Positions 51,034-59,445 of a stretch of 64,000 nucleotides of DNA are shown piece after piece. Under the pieces are notes generated by a model that was not told the DNA's origin, ran no database searches, and saw only the letters and a list, made by a program, of their open reading frames with translations. The stretch is taken from positions 121,369 through 185,368 of the forward strand of contig NZ_DATIND010000080.1 in the NCBI RefSeq assembly GCF_035474595.1. The letters run 5' to 3'. Position 1 is the first letter of the stretch, and each line of letters starts with the position of its first letter. The DNA is from Longimicrobium sp. Lineage in GTDB: Bacteria; Gemmatimonadota; Gemmatimonadetes; Longimicrobiales; Longimicrobiaceae. Made by a program: the position numbers and the translations under genes.

Positions 51034-52023
51034 TCAGCGGCTGAAGAACGTCGAGATGGCCATGCCGTCCGGCGAGGCGCCCGTCGGCAAGGTACGGACG
51101 ACGGCGAGGAGCTGCAGGTCGATGACGGCGACCTGGCCGTTGGCCATGGTGGGGACGTAGGCGGTGCGGCCGTCGGCGGAGAAGATGGCGCCGCCGGGGG
51201 TGTTGGGGACGGCCACCGTGGTCTCGCGCATCGTGACGGTGTCGATGACGCGGACCAGGTCGAGCTCGGGGGCGGGGATGAGCGCGCGGCGGCCGTCGGG
51301 CGAGAGGGCGACGCGGTAGGCGTGGCCCGGCGTGGAGATGGCGGCCACGCGCGCGCCGGTGGCGGTGTCGAACACGTAGGTGCTGTCGAGCGCCATGCTC
51401 GCGGCCCAGATGCGCCGCCCGTCGGGCGAGAGCGCGGCGCCCTCGGAGCCCGGCCCCACCTGGATGGTGCGGGCCGGGCTCTTCGTCCGCACGTCCAGCT
51501 CGGTGACGGTGCCGGAGCCCACGTTGGCGGTCCAGACCTTCCCACCGCCGGGCGCAACCGCCAGAATGTGCGTGCCCTGCTGCGCCGTCGGCATCACGCC
51601 GCGCAGCTCGCCGCCGGGGAAGGCGACGAGAAGGACGCCACGGCTGGTCTCCGACGTGACCGCCAGGAGCGAGTCGCCGGGGAGGAAGGCGATGCCGTGC
51701 GGGCGCGTGTGCGGGGCGAGGTCGATCGTGCGCGCGACGGTCCGGGTGGAGACGTCGATGACCGTCAGCGCGTGGCCCACCGCCGCCCGGTCGCCATAGT
51801 TGGTGGCCACGGCCCAGCGCCCGTCGCGGGTCACCGCGACCTCGTGCGGCGCGGGCGCGGACGGCAGCGCGGCCAGGGTGCGGCCGGTGGCGACCTCGAC
51901 CAGGTGCACGGTGGCGTCGCCCTGGTTGGCGACGACGAGGACGTCGCCGCGCGGAGGCTGGGCGGGCGCGGTGTCGGGCGACGCGGCGAGGGCGGCGGCG
52001 AGAAGCGGGATCAGTGTGTGCAT
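51034..52023 (-). CDS. YVTN-type beta-propeller secreted protein
   Basis: This is a 329-residue reverse-strand protein: signal peptide MHTLIPLLAAALAASPDTAPAQ and then seven or so propeller blades of the YVTN/40-residue type (DVLVVANQGDATVHLVEVAT, HEVAVTRDGRWAVATNYGD, VWTANVGSGTVTELDV, AALSPDGRRIWAAS, RVALSPDGRRALIPA, AIFSADGRTAYVPT). Such secreted propellers act in surface binding or redox-enzyme partnerships. The start at 52023 matches the signal peptide; the much longer upstream frame reads through repeats. It is not obviously in an operon. No enzymatic motif is seen. Confidence 0.82.
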   Translation of the reverse strand: MHTLIPLLAAALAASPDTAPAQPPRGDVLVVANQGDATVHLVEVATGRTLAALPSAPAPHEVAVTRDGRWAVATNYGDRAAVGHALTVIDVSTRTVARTIDLAPHTRPHGIAFLPGDSLLAVTSETSRGVLLVAFPGGELRGVMPTAQQGTHILAVAPGGGKVWTANVGSGTVTELDVRTKSPARTIQVGPGSEGAALSPDGRRIWAASMALDSTYVFDTATGARVAAISTPGHAYRVALSPDGRRALIPAPELDLVRVIDTVTMRETTVAVPNTPGGAIFSADGRTAYVPTMANGQVAVIDLQLLAVVRTLPTGASPDGMAISTFFSR

Positions 52024-52093
52024 CGGCGTTCGTGCGGGCGGAGGTGGGTCCGGCTCGGGAGGGGTTTCCTGGCGCGAACCCCGGCATCGCTGA

Positions 52094-52239
52094 ATCTCAC
52101 GCGGAGACGCGGAGACGCGGAGGTGGCTCGGCTGCATTGCCGCGATGTGGCAGCGATGATGCCGGCGGCACGCCGGAGAGCCGCGGCCGCAGTCCCGGAG
52201 GGACTTGGTGCTTTTCCAGCCCGCCAATTCATTGGCGGG
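52094..52239 (-). repeat. E unit and a diverged A-family element
   Basis: In the gene-free 520-base gap 52024-52543: an E unit (ATCTCACGCGGAGACGCGG..., 52094-52123) and an A element in reverse order: GTCCC-GGA-GGGAC (52192-52204), a decayed spacer TTGGTGCTTTTCCAG, and CCCGCCAAT-TC-ATTGGCGGG (52220-52239). The hairpins are intact although the spacer is diverged. Confidence 0.7.
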
Positions 52240-52510
52240 TCGGGGCGGCCGATCTGGTGGCGAGGCCGGGTTAACGCAATATCGTCCCGTACGGCGCCGG
52301 GTGCGAGGATGCGGGTGCGAAGCACGCGTTTCGCGGTGCGGGTGGTGGGCGATGGTGGATCGGCCGGGATGCGTGAGGGATGCGCGCCCGAAGGGCCGGG
52401 AACCCGCCGCGCACGCATCGGAACCCGCGGATCCGCAGCGGCGTCCGGCGCGGCGGGGGCCCGGCGCCGTTGGCAACAGTCGTATCGTTGCCTACGGCGC
52501 GCGCAGCCCG

Positions 52511-52532
52511 GTTTGGCGCCTGGGCGCCAAAC
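52511..52532 (+). promoter_or_regulatory. Perfect hairpin just upstream of hflX
   Basis: GTTTGGCGCC-TG-GGCGCCAAAC is a 10-bp perfect inverted repeat ending 11 bases before the hflX ATG (52544). No Shine-Dalgarno sequence is visible between them. As RNA it would occupy the ribosome landing region; as DNA it could be an operator. Confidence 0.5.
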
Positions 52533-52543
52533 ACGCCCGAACC

Positions 52544-53866
52544 ATGCAGTTCTACAGACGGTCAATCGAACCGGAGGCGGCAATCAGCACGCGTGAACTG
52601 ATCGAGCTCGAAGACCCGCGGGAGCGGGCGATCCTGGTGGGCGCGCCCAGGAAGAGCGAGCCGGCGCAGGTGACCGACGAGCACCTGGAGGAGCTGGAGC
52701 GCCTGGCCGACACCGCGGGGGTGGAGGTGGTGGGGTCGCTCGTCCAGCGCGTGGACAAGCCCAACCCGCGCACCTACATCGGCGAGGGGAAGGCCGAGGA
52801 GCTGAAGGCGCAGGTGGCCATGGAGGGCGCCACTCTGGTCATCTTCGACGACGAGCTGTCGCCGGCGCAGGGGCGCAACCTGGAGGCCGAGGTGGGCACG
52901 CGGGTGATGGACCGCGCGGAGCTGATCCTGGACATCTTCGCCACCCGCGCCCGCAGCGCCGAGGCCCGCGCGCAGGTGGAGCTGGCGCAGCTGCAGTACC
53001 TCCGCCCGCGGCTCACGCGGATGTGGGCCCACCTCTCGCGCATCCGCGGCGGCCCGGGGATGCGCGGACCCGGCGAAACGCAGCTGGAGACGGACCGGCG
53101 GATGGTGGACATCAAGATCGCGCGGCTGAAGGGCGAGCTGGAGCGCGTGACCCGCCACCGCGAGACGCAGCGCAAGAGCCGCGCGGGCGAGACGCGCGTC
53201 TCGCTGGTCGGCTACACCAACGCGGGGAAGTCGTCGATCCTGCGCGCCATCTCGGGCGCCGACGTGTTCGTGGAGGACCGCCTCTTCGCCACGCTGGACC
53301 CGACCACGCGCGACGTGGACGTGGGCGAGGGGTACGACGTGCTGCTGACCGACACGGTGGGCTTCATCCGCAAGCTCCCGCACCATCTCGTCGCGAGCTT
53401 CCGCGCCACGCTGGAGGAGGCGGCGGAGGCGGACCTGCTGCTGCACGTGATCGACAGCGCGCACCCGGGGTGGGAGGAGCAGAAGGACGTGGTGGACCAG
53501 GTGCTGGCGGAGCTGGGGATGCGCGAGCAGCCGCAGATCCTGGTGTTCAACAAGATCGACCGGCTGACGCACGGCGAGGAGGAGGCGCTGCGCCAGCGCA
53601 ACCACGGCCGCCGCGCGATCTTCGTCTCCACGGTGGAGGAGGGCGCGCTGGAGCCGCTGCGCGAGCTGCTTCGCGACGAGGCCCGCAAGCGCCGCCCCGA
53701 CGTGCACCTGACGCTGCGGAGCGACCAGGGCGCGCTGCTGGCCGAGATCTACCGCGAGGGCGAGGTGCTGGAGCGCGAGGACGAGGGCGCGGAGATCCGC
53801 ATCCGCGCGCGGCTGCCGGATTCCACGCTGGGGCGGCTGCGGAGCCGGGGGGTGGAGGTGGGGTGA
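52544..53866 (+). CDS. hflX: Ribosome-associated GTPase HflX
   Basis: HflX is a GTPase that binds and splits stalled 70S ribosomes during stress. The 440-residue product has the N-terminal nucleotide-binding domain (TYIGEGKAEELKAQV, VIFDDELSPAQGRNLE), the family hallmark GGPGMRGPGETQLETDRR, and the G domain with G1 LVGYTNAGKSSILRA, G3 DTVGFIRKLPHHLV and G4 LVFNKIDRL. ATG 52544 is chosen since the family N-terminus fits there; the upstream frame reads repeats. The ATG lies 11 bases after a strong hairpin, suggesting control of translation. Confidence 0.95.
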   Translation: MQFYRRSIEPEAAISTRELIELEDPRERAILVGAPRKSEPAQVTDEHLEELERLADTAGVEVVGSLVQRVDKPNPRTYIGEGKAEELKAQVAMEGATLVIFDDELSPAQGRNLEAEVGTRVMDRAELILDIFATRARSAEARAQVELAQLQYLRPRLTRMWAHLSRIRGGPGMRGPGETQLETDRRMVDIKIARLKGELERVTRHRETQRKSRAGETRVSLVGYTNAGKSSILRAISGADVFVEDRLFATLDPTTRDVDVGEGYDVLLTDTVGFIRKLPHHLVASFRATLEEAAEADLLLHVIDSAHPGWEEQKDVVDQVLAELGMREQPQILVFNKIDRLTHGEEEALRQRNHGRRAIFVSTVEEGALEPLRELLRDEARKRRPDVHLTLRSDQGALLAEIYREGEVLEREDEGAEIRIRARLPDSTLGRLRSRGVEVG

Positions 53867-53885
53867 GGTGTGAGGCCTCGGCTGA

Positions 53886-54130
53886 CCCCGAATGGAATTC
53901 GGGGGCAACAACAGCACAAAGTCCCTGCGGGACTGCTCTCCGGCATCCCTGCCCTTCGACCGGCACACTGCCGTCCGCCGCGTGAGCCGGGCCGTGCAGG
54001 TCCCACCGGAGCCCCGTCCCTCCCCCAGGCAGTTCTGGGGGAGGGCCCGGCGGCCCGGCGGCGCGACGGGAGTCGCGCCGGGCGAGCCAGGGAGAGGGCC
54101 CCGCCGCGGGCGCGCATCCACATCACCATC
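53886..54130 (+). repeat. Composite repeat island 4 (A + linker + C modules)
   Basis: This fills most of the 310-base gap after hflX. A element CCCCGAAT-GGA-ATTCGGGG (53886-53904), spacer CAACAACAGCACAAA, GTCCC-TGC-GGGAC (53921-53933), a linker with CGGCACACTGCCGTCCGCCG, and a C module (CAGGCAGTTCTGGGGGAGGG and GTCGCGCCGGGCGAGCC). It has the same order as island 3, and its 3' flank resembles that of island 2. Confidence 0.82.
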
Positions 54131-54140
54131 CATCGCCGAT

Positions 54141-54194
54141 ATCCGTCCTTTGACCGCATCTCCCGGCATCCGTTCGTTGACCGTATCTCCCGGC
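54141..54194 (+). repeat. 27-base tandem duplication at the start of the DUF2520-type gene
   Basis: Two adjoining 27-base units (ATCCGTCCTTTGACCGCATC... and ATCCGTTCGTTGACCGTATC...) each contain TTG followed by ACCG.ATCTCCCGGC. The period is a multiple of three, so both TTG codons (54150 and 54177) are in frame with the gene. Confidence 0.7.
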
Positions 54195-55070
54195 ACGCTC
54201 GACCGGCTGTGGATCGTGGGCGCGGGGCGGCTGGGGCTCGCGCTGGGGCTGCGGCTGCACCGCGCGCGGGCCGTGTCGTCGCTCGTGTACTCCGGCCGCC
54301 GCTCGTCGGCCACCCCCGACCACCCGCTCTTCCGCGGCTTCCACCCGGGCGCGCGCTACCAGGCCGGCTTCACGCCCGCGCCCGAGGGCGTGACGGGGAT
54401 GCTGATCGCCGTGCCCGACGACGCGATCGCGCGCGTGGTCGGGCAGCTCGAGGCGGTCGATCTCCCCGCTGGCCTCCCCGTGATGCACGCGAGCGGGAGC
54501 CTGTCCGTGGACGTGCTGGCGCCGCTGGCCGCGAAGGGGCACCCGGTTGCGGGGATGCACGTGCTGGCGGCGATCGCCGACCCCGTCGAGGGCGCGGACC
54601 GGCTGCGCGGGGCCACCTTCGGCGTGGAGGGCGAGGGCGCGGCGCGGGCGCTGGCCGAGCGGCTGGTGGCGGCGTGCGGCGGGCGCGTGCTGGCCATCCG
54701 CCCCGGCGGCAAGGCGCTGTACCACGCGGCGGCCGTCTTCGCCTCGAACTACGCGGTCGCGCTGCTCTCCGTGGCCGAGCGGCTGATGATCGATGCGGGC
54801 GTCCCCGCGGAGGACGCGCAGCCGGCGCTGGCGGCGCTCGCCGCGGGCGCGGTGGAGAACGTGGCCGCGCGCGGGCCGGCCGAGGCGCTCACCGGGCCCA
54901 TCGCGCGCGGCGACGCGGCCACGGTGGAGCGGCACCTGTCGCGGTTGTCCGGTGCCGACCGGGACTTATATTGCCTGCTCGGCCTGGAAGCCCTGAAGCT
55001 GGCGGAGGCGCGCGGAACCGATCCCGCGGCGCTGGCCCGGGTGCGCGAACTGCTGGGGGACAAGCGTTGA
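54177..55070 (+). CDS. Rossmann-fold protein with DUF2520-type C-terminal domain
   Basis: This is a 297-residue putative NAD(P)-dependent oxidoreductase. It has the nucleotide-binding LWIVGAGRLGLALGLRL at the N-terminus, then LIAVPDDAIARVV and VMHASGSLSVDVLAPL, typical of 6-phosphogluconate-dehydrogenase/ProC-like folds. The helical C-terminal part (KALYHAAAVFASNYAVALL, then ALTGPIARGDAATVERHL) matches DUF2520 proteins. Starts at TTG 54177 or TTG 54150 (first unit of a tandem duplication) are possible; no ATG fits. The stop overlaps the pdxJ TTG start. The substrate is unknown. Confidence 0.82.
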   Translation: MTVSPGTLDRLWIVGAGRLGLALGLRLHRARAVSSLVYSGRRSSATPDHPLFRGFHPGARYQAGFTPAPEGVTGMLIAVPDDAIARVVGQLEAVDLPAGLPVMHASGSLSVDVLAPLAAKGHPVAGMHVLAAIADPVEGADRLRGATFGVEGEGAARALAERLVAACGGRVLAIRPGGKALYHAAAVFASNYAVALLSVAERLMIDAGVPAEDAQPALAALAAGAVENVAARGPAEALTGPIARGDAATVERHLSRLSGADRDLYCLLGLEALKLAEARGTDPAALARVRELLGDKR

Positions 55071-55795
55071 GGCTCTACGTCAACATCGACCACATCGCGA
55101 CGGTGCGGCAGGCGCGCGGCACCGACGAGCCGGACCCGGTGCGCGCGGCCGTGCTCTGCGAGCTGGGCGGCGCCGACGGCATCACCGTGCATCTCCGCGA
55201 GGACCGGCGCCACATCCAGGACCGCGACGTGGAGCTGCTGATGAAGACCGCGCGCGGCGTGGTCAATCTCGAGCTCGCCGCCGCGTCGGACGTGCTGGCG
55301 CTGGCCGAGGGGTGGCGCCCGCACCAGGCCACCCTCGTGCCCGAGCGGCGCGAGGAGGTGACGACGGAGGGCGGGATCTCGCTGGCCGGCGAGGCCGCGC
55401 GCGGGTGGGTGGGCGAGGCGGTGAAGCGTCTGAAGGATGCCGGGATCCGCACCTCGCTCTTCATCGACCCCGACGCCGACGCCGTCCGTGCCTCCGTGGA
55501 CCTGGGCGCCGACGCGGTGGAGCTGCACACCGGCGAGTACGCCAACACCCGCGGCGAGGAGCGCCACGAGCAGCTGCGCCGCCTGCGGCGCGCGGCCGCG
55601 CTGGGGCGCTCCGTCGGCCTGGGCGTGCACGCGGGGCACGGGCTGACGTACGAGAACGTGTCGCCCGTGGCGGCGATCGAGGAGATCGAGGAGCTGAACA
55701 TCGGGCATTCCATCATCTGCCGCGCCGTGTTCACCGGAATCGAGCGCGCCACCCGCGACATGGCCGAGATCCTGCGCCGCGCCCGCGCCGTCTGA
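55067..55795 (+). CDS. pdxJ: Pyridoxine 5'-phosphate synthase PdxJ
   Basis: PdxJ condenses 1-deoxyxylulose 5-phosphate with 3-amino-2-oxopropyl phosphate to give pyridoxine 5'-phosphate, the last ring-forming step of the DXP-dependent vitamin B6 route. The 242-residue product has LYVNIDHIATVRQARGT, GITVHLREDRRHIQDRDV, VNLELAAASDVL, VPERREEVTTEGGI, ELHTGEYA and GHGLTYENVSPVAAI, with the catalytic Glu and His regions intact. TTG 55067 overlaps the previous stop (TTGA). The TGA stop is the first three bases of a D-family repeat unit. Confidence 0.95.
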   Translation: MRLYVNIDHIATVRQARGTDEPDPVRAAVLCELGGADGITVHLREDRRHIQDRDVELLMKTARGVVNLELAAASDVLALAEGWRPHQATLVPERREEVTTEGGISLAGEAARGWVGEAVKRLKDAGIRTSLFIDPDADAVRASVDLGADAVELHTGEYANTRGEERHEQLRRLRRAAALGRSVGLGVHAGHGLTYENVSPVAAIEEIEELNIGHSIICRAVFTGIERATRDMAEILRRARAV

Positions 55796-55917
55796 TACCG
55801 GATTCGGAGATTGATCGTGCAATCCGACAGCACACGTGCGACCTCGCCTATGGATCCTTCGGCCTGCAACCGCGCGTGTGGGGGCAACGACGGTGTGGCC
55901 GGCCTCAGGATGACGTC
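55793..55917 (+). repeat. Solitary D-family unit after pdxJ
   Basis: This is a 125-base unit from TGATACCGGATTCGG to GATGACGTC, in the orientation of a right arm. Its first three bases are the pdxJ stop codon. No inverted partner lies nearby. It fills most of the gap before the Hpt-like gene. Confidence 0.88.
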
Positions 55918-55991
55918 TCTCTGTGCGTCTGGAATGCACAGGTGATTGCCAGATCCGGTACGATTCCCATCCCCCCGACCCACGCATACGG

Positions 55992-57422
55992 ATGTCGCAA
56001 CCGCTGAGCGAATACTTCGCGCGCGAGGCCGGCGAGTACCTGGACCGGCTGGACGCGCTGCTGGCCCGCGACGGCGCGCCGGACCCGGTGGAGTTCTTCC
56101 GCCTTGCCCGCGGCGTGCGCGGCAGCGCGCAGATCGCCGGGGCCGACGCCGTGGCCCGCGTGGCCGAGGGGATGGAGGACGCCGCGCGCGCGCTCCGCGA
56201 CGGGGCGCTGGCGTGGAGCTTCGACGTGCGCCGCCGCGTGCAGGACACGGCGTCCGACCTCCGCGCGCTCGTCTCCGCGTACGGCAACTGGGGGGCGGAC
56301 GAGGAGCGCCGCGCGGGCGAGGCGGCGGCGCGCTGGGAGGGCTCGGGCACCGGCCGACGCCGCGCCGATGCGGGGCCGCGCGACCAGCTGCACGACTTCC
56401 TGCGCCGCGAGATCGACGGGGTGGTGGGGGAGCTGGACCGCGCGCTGGCCGAGCTGCAGGCGCAGCCCGCCGGGCGCGAGCCGCTGCGCGCCGTGCTCCG
56501 CCGCATGCGCCCCGTGCGCGGCGTGGCGGGGATGGACACGCTCTCGCCCGTGCTGGAGCTGCTGGAGGGGGTCGAGGACGCGGCGCACGAGGTGCTGAGC
56601 CGCACCACCCCCATCCAGTCGCGCGAGGTGGCGCTCCTGACCGCCGCGCGCGACGGGCTCCGCGCCGCCGGGCGCGCGCTGGAAAGCGGCGGTGACGTGG
56701 GGGCCATGCCGGAGCTGGAGCGCTTCCGCGAGGCGCGCGAGCGGCTGGAGGGCTCGGGGGATGGGGGAGACGCCGGGGTCGTCCCGGTGGCCTCGCTCTT
56801 CTTCGACGACGCGGGGCCGCACGTGGTGTCGTCGCCGATGGCGCCCGCGCCGGGGGCCGAGGGCGCGGGGACGCTGGCCAGCGACGTCGAGGGCTTCCTG
56901 CGCATCGAGGCGACCGGCTTCCTGGACCGCGCCGAGGGGCTGGTCGCCAGCCTGAACGCGCGCCCCGGGCGCTTTGCCCGCATCGCCCGCGACCTTGCCG
57001 ACCTGGCGCGCGGGGTGGGCGAGCTGGCGGTGACGTACGGGATGACGGCCATCTCCGCCGCGGCCGACGACGCGGCGGCGCGCATCGGCCGCGCGGGGAC
57101 GGCGGACGAGGCCCGCGGCGCCCTCCTGCGGCTGCGGCAGACGCTCCCCGGCGCCGCGCCCGCATCGTCGGCGGAGGAGACCGCGCCGATGGCGATGGAG
57201 ACGGCGCGCGCGGAAGCGGAGCCGGCCGCCGCGGGGGCCGACGGCGCGGTGCCGATCGAGTCGCTGGAGTACGACTCCGAGGCGGCGCTGCACGAGGCGC
57301 TGCGCATGCGCGACCGGCTGGCGTCGCTCGCCAGCGCGTCGCCCAACGGCGCGGCGCTGGGCGAGGCGCTGGACGAGCTCTTCGGGCTGCTGGCGCTGGG
57401 CATCGAGCGGCGGGCTGCGTGA
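55992..57422 (+). CDS. Helical protein with degenerate Hpt (CheA-type) domains
   Basis: This is a 476-residue, mostly helical soluble protein starting at ATG 55992 (MSQPLSEYFAREAGEYLDRL). Segments resemble histidine phosphotransfer domains: FFRLARGVRGSAQIAG (about 33-48) aligns with the F-R-x-x-H-T-L-K-G-S-A motif, and LRRMRPVRGVAGM (about 160-172) is a second such segment, but both have Arg where the phosphorylated His should be. Linkers are Ala/Gly/Pro-rich. It looks like the N-terminal part of a CheA/ChpA-type kinase without kinase domain or phospho-His, so perhaps a scaffold or decoy. It precedes a membrane protein gene by 4 bases. Confidence 0.65.
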   Translation: MSQPLSEYFAREAGEYLDRLDALLARDGAPDPVEFFRLARGVRGSAQIAGADAVARVAEGMEDAARALRDGALAWSFDVRRRVQDTASDLRALVSAYGNWGADEERRAGEAAARWEGSGTGRRRADAGPRDQLHDFLRREIDGVVGELDRALAELQAQPAGREPLRAVLRRMRPVRGVAGMDTLSPVLELLEGVEDAAHEVLSRTTPIQSREVALLTAARDGLRAAGRALESGGDVGAMPELERFREARERLEGSGDGGDAGVVPVASLFFDDAGPHVVSSPMAPAPGAEGAGTLASDVEGFLRIEATGFLDRAEGLVASLNARPGRFARIARDLADLARGVGELAVTYGMTAISAAADDAAARIGRAGTADEARGALLRLRQTLPGAAPASSAEETAPMAMETARAEAEPAAAGADGAVPIESLEYDSEAALHEALRMRDRLASLASASPNGAALGEALDELFGLLALGIERRAA

Positions 57423-57426
57423 CCGG

Positions 57427-58521
57427 ATGAAGCAGCGCGTACGCATCCTTCTCAGTCTCGCCATCACCGTCCTGTTCCTGTGGCTGGCGCTGCGCGGGGT
57501 GAACTGGTCCGAGGTCTGGACCCACCTGCGCGGCGCCAACCCGTTCTGGCTGGCGCTCTCCATCCTCATCTCCACCCTCTCCATCCACGTCCGCGCGCTG
57601 CGCTGGAAGGTGCTGCTGGAGCCCGTCGACCCGCACGTGCGCTGGCAGCCGCGCGTGGCCGGGACGGCGGTGGGGATGGCGGCCAACAACCTGATCCCCG
57701 CGCGCGTGGGCGAGATCGTGCGCGCGGTCGTGGCCGCGCGGCTGGCGAAGCTTCCGTTCAGCGCGGTCCTGGCCTCGCTCGTCGTCGAGCGCGTGCTGGA
57801 CGGGCTGGTGACCGTCGGGCTGCTGCTGGGGGTGATGGCGCTCCCCGGCTTTCCCAATCCGGAACGGGCGCGGTGGGTCCTGGGGGGCGTCCGCATCGTC
57901 GCGGCGGCAATGACGGCGGCCGCGCTGGTGCTGATCACGCTGGCGGTGATGCCGAAGCGTTCGGTGCGCATCGCCGAGGCGTTCGCGGCCAGGATGCTGC
58001 CGCACCGGCTGCGGCGCCCGTTCCTGGCGCGGCTGGACGAGTTCATCTCCGGGCTGGCGGTGCTGCGCAGCCCGCGCCTGCTGGTGCTGTCGATGCTGTG
58101 GGCGGTGGCGCAGTGGCTCTTCATCCCCCTGTCCATTCTGTGCGCCTTTCGGGCGTTCGGCGTCGAGGGACCGGGCTACGTCGGCGCGCTCTTCCTGCAG
58201 TCGGCCATCAACCTGGCCGTGGCCATCCCCGCCGCGCCGGGGTTCTTCGGGCCGCTGGAGGCGGCGGCCACGTACGGCCTCGCGCTGTGGGGCGTGGAGA
58301 AGGCGCGGGCCGTCTCCTTCGCCATCGGCTACCACCTGGGCGGCTTCACCGTGGTGACGCTGGTGGGGCTGTGGTACGTGCAGCGGCTGCACCTGAGCTG
58401 GCGCGAGCTGGCGGGAACGGCGGAGAAGGGCGGGGCGGAGGGGGATGATTCGCTGCCCGGTGTGAAGCGGAGAGACGAGCGGCCCGCCGCTGCCCGGCGC
58501 GAGGCGCGGCGGCGTGCCTGA
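57427..58521 (+). CDS. Flippase-like membrane protein (lysylphosphatidylglycerol synthase TM region family)
   Basis: This is a 364-residue polytopic membrane protein of the UPF0104/AglD-type family, proposed to flip or transfer lipid-linked or phospholipid substrates. It has about eight hydrophobic segments; characteristic parts are LRALRW-type HVRALRWKVLLEP, GMAANNLIPARVGEIVRAVV, VVERVLDGLVTVGLLLGVM and IPAAPGFFGPLEAAATYGLA. It lacks the soluble aminoacyltransferase domain of MprF. The C-terminus is a basic tail that overlaps ispE by 8 bases. It starts four bases after the Hpt-like gene stop. Confidence 0.85.
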   Translation: MKQRVRILLSLAITVLFLWLALRGVNWSEVWTHLRGANPFWLALSILISTLSIHVRALRWKVLLEPVDPHVRWQPRVAGTAVGMAANNLIPARVGEIVRAVVAARLAKLPFSAVLASLVVERVLDGLVTVGLLLGVMALPGFPNPERARWVLGGVRIVAAAMTAAALVLITLAVMPKRSVRIAEAFAARMLPHRLRRPFLARLDEFISGLAVLRSPRLLVLSMLWAVAQWLFIPLSILCAFRAFGVEGPGYVGALFLQSAINLAVAIPAAPGFFGPLEAAATYGLALWGVEKARAVSFAIGYHLGGFTVVTLVGLWYVQRLHLSWRELAGTAEKGGAEGDDSLPGVKRRDERPAAARREARRRA

Positions 58522-59401
58522 CCGCGTGGCCGTCGCCGCGCCGGCGAAGGTCAACCTCCGCCTCTGCATCCTCGCGCGCGAGGAGAGCGGCTACCACGCA
58601 CTGGAAACGGTGTTCTGCGCCCTCTCGCTCGCCGACCGGGTGTCGGTGGCGCGGGGGGATGCGGGGATCCGGCTGGAGATGGAGGGTGGGGTGGATGCGG
58701 GGCCGCCGGAGCGGAACCTGGCCGTGCGCGCCGCGGACCGCTTCCATCGCGAGATCGGCGAATCGCCCGCGATCGACCTGCATCTGGCGAAGCGCATCCC
58801 CGCGGCGGCCGGGCTGGGCGGCGGCAGCTCCGACGCGGCGGCCGTCCTCCGCGCGCTGAACGCGCTGCACGGCGAAGCTGTCTCGCGCGAGGCGCTGCTG
58901 CAGATGGGGATCGAGCTGGGTGCGGACGTCCCCTTCTTCCTCTGCGGGTCGCCGCTCGCGCTGGCCTGGGGCCGCGGCGAACGGCTGATGCCGCTCCCTC
59001 CGCTCCCCCCGCGCCCCGTGCTCGTCGCCCACCCCGGCGAGGCGATGCCCACGCCCGAGGCCTTCCGCGAGGTCGCCGCCCTCCGCGGCGGCAGCTACGC
59101 CCCGCGCGCCACGCTCCTCGATCCATCCGCGCTCGCGAGCTGGGACGCCGTCGCCGCCCTGGCGACGAACGACTTCGAGCCCGTCGTCACCGCCCGCATC
59201 CCCATCCTCCGCGGCGCGCTGGAGATGCTCCGCGCATCCGGCGCCCGCATCGCCCTCCTGGCCGGCAGCGGCTCCTCCATCTTCGCCATCTTCGACGACT
59301 CCGCGGCGCGCGACGCGGCGGAGAAGCAAATCTCCGCGCTCGGCCTCACCACCTGGCGCGCGGAGACGCTGGGGGAGATGCCCCGCCCGACGACCGGCTG
59401 A
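58514..59401 (+). CDS. ispE: 4-diphosphocytidyl-2-C-methyl-D-erythritol kinase IspE
   Basis: IspE phosphorylates CDP-ME in the MEP isoprenoid pathway. The 295-residue GHMP kinase has the N-terminal APAKVNLRLCIL, the ATP-binding glycine motif PAAAGLGGGSSDAAAVLRAL and the C-terminal LAGSGSSIFAIF. GTG 58514 lies inside the end of the preceding membrane protein gene. All motifs are intact. With pdxJ, it is a second nearby gene of metabolism linked to deoxyxylulose phosphate, though the grouping may be chance. Confidence 0.93.
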   Translation: MPDRVAVAAPAKVNLRLCILAREESGYHALETVFCALSLADRVSVARGDAGIRLEMEGGVDAGPPERNLAVRAADRFHREIGESPAIDLHLAKRIPAAAGLGGGSSDAAAVLRALNALHGEAVSREALLQMGIELGADVPFFLCGSPLALAWGRGERLMPLPPLPPRPVLVAHPGEAMPTPEAFREVAALRGGSYAPRATLLDPSALASWDAVAALATNDFEPVVTARIPILRGALEMLRASGARIALLAGSGSSIFAIFDDSAARDAAEKQISALGLTTWRAETLGEMPRPTTG

Positions 59402-59445
59402 AGTCCCGGACACACTGGGTTTGTGCTTCTGCGGCACCACCGGCT

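Noticed and set aside
52024..52476. N-terminal extension of the reverse YVTN-type protein
   Set aside because: It translates E and A repeats; a proper signal peptide begins at 52023.
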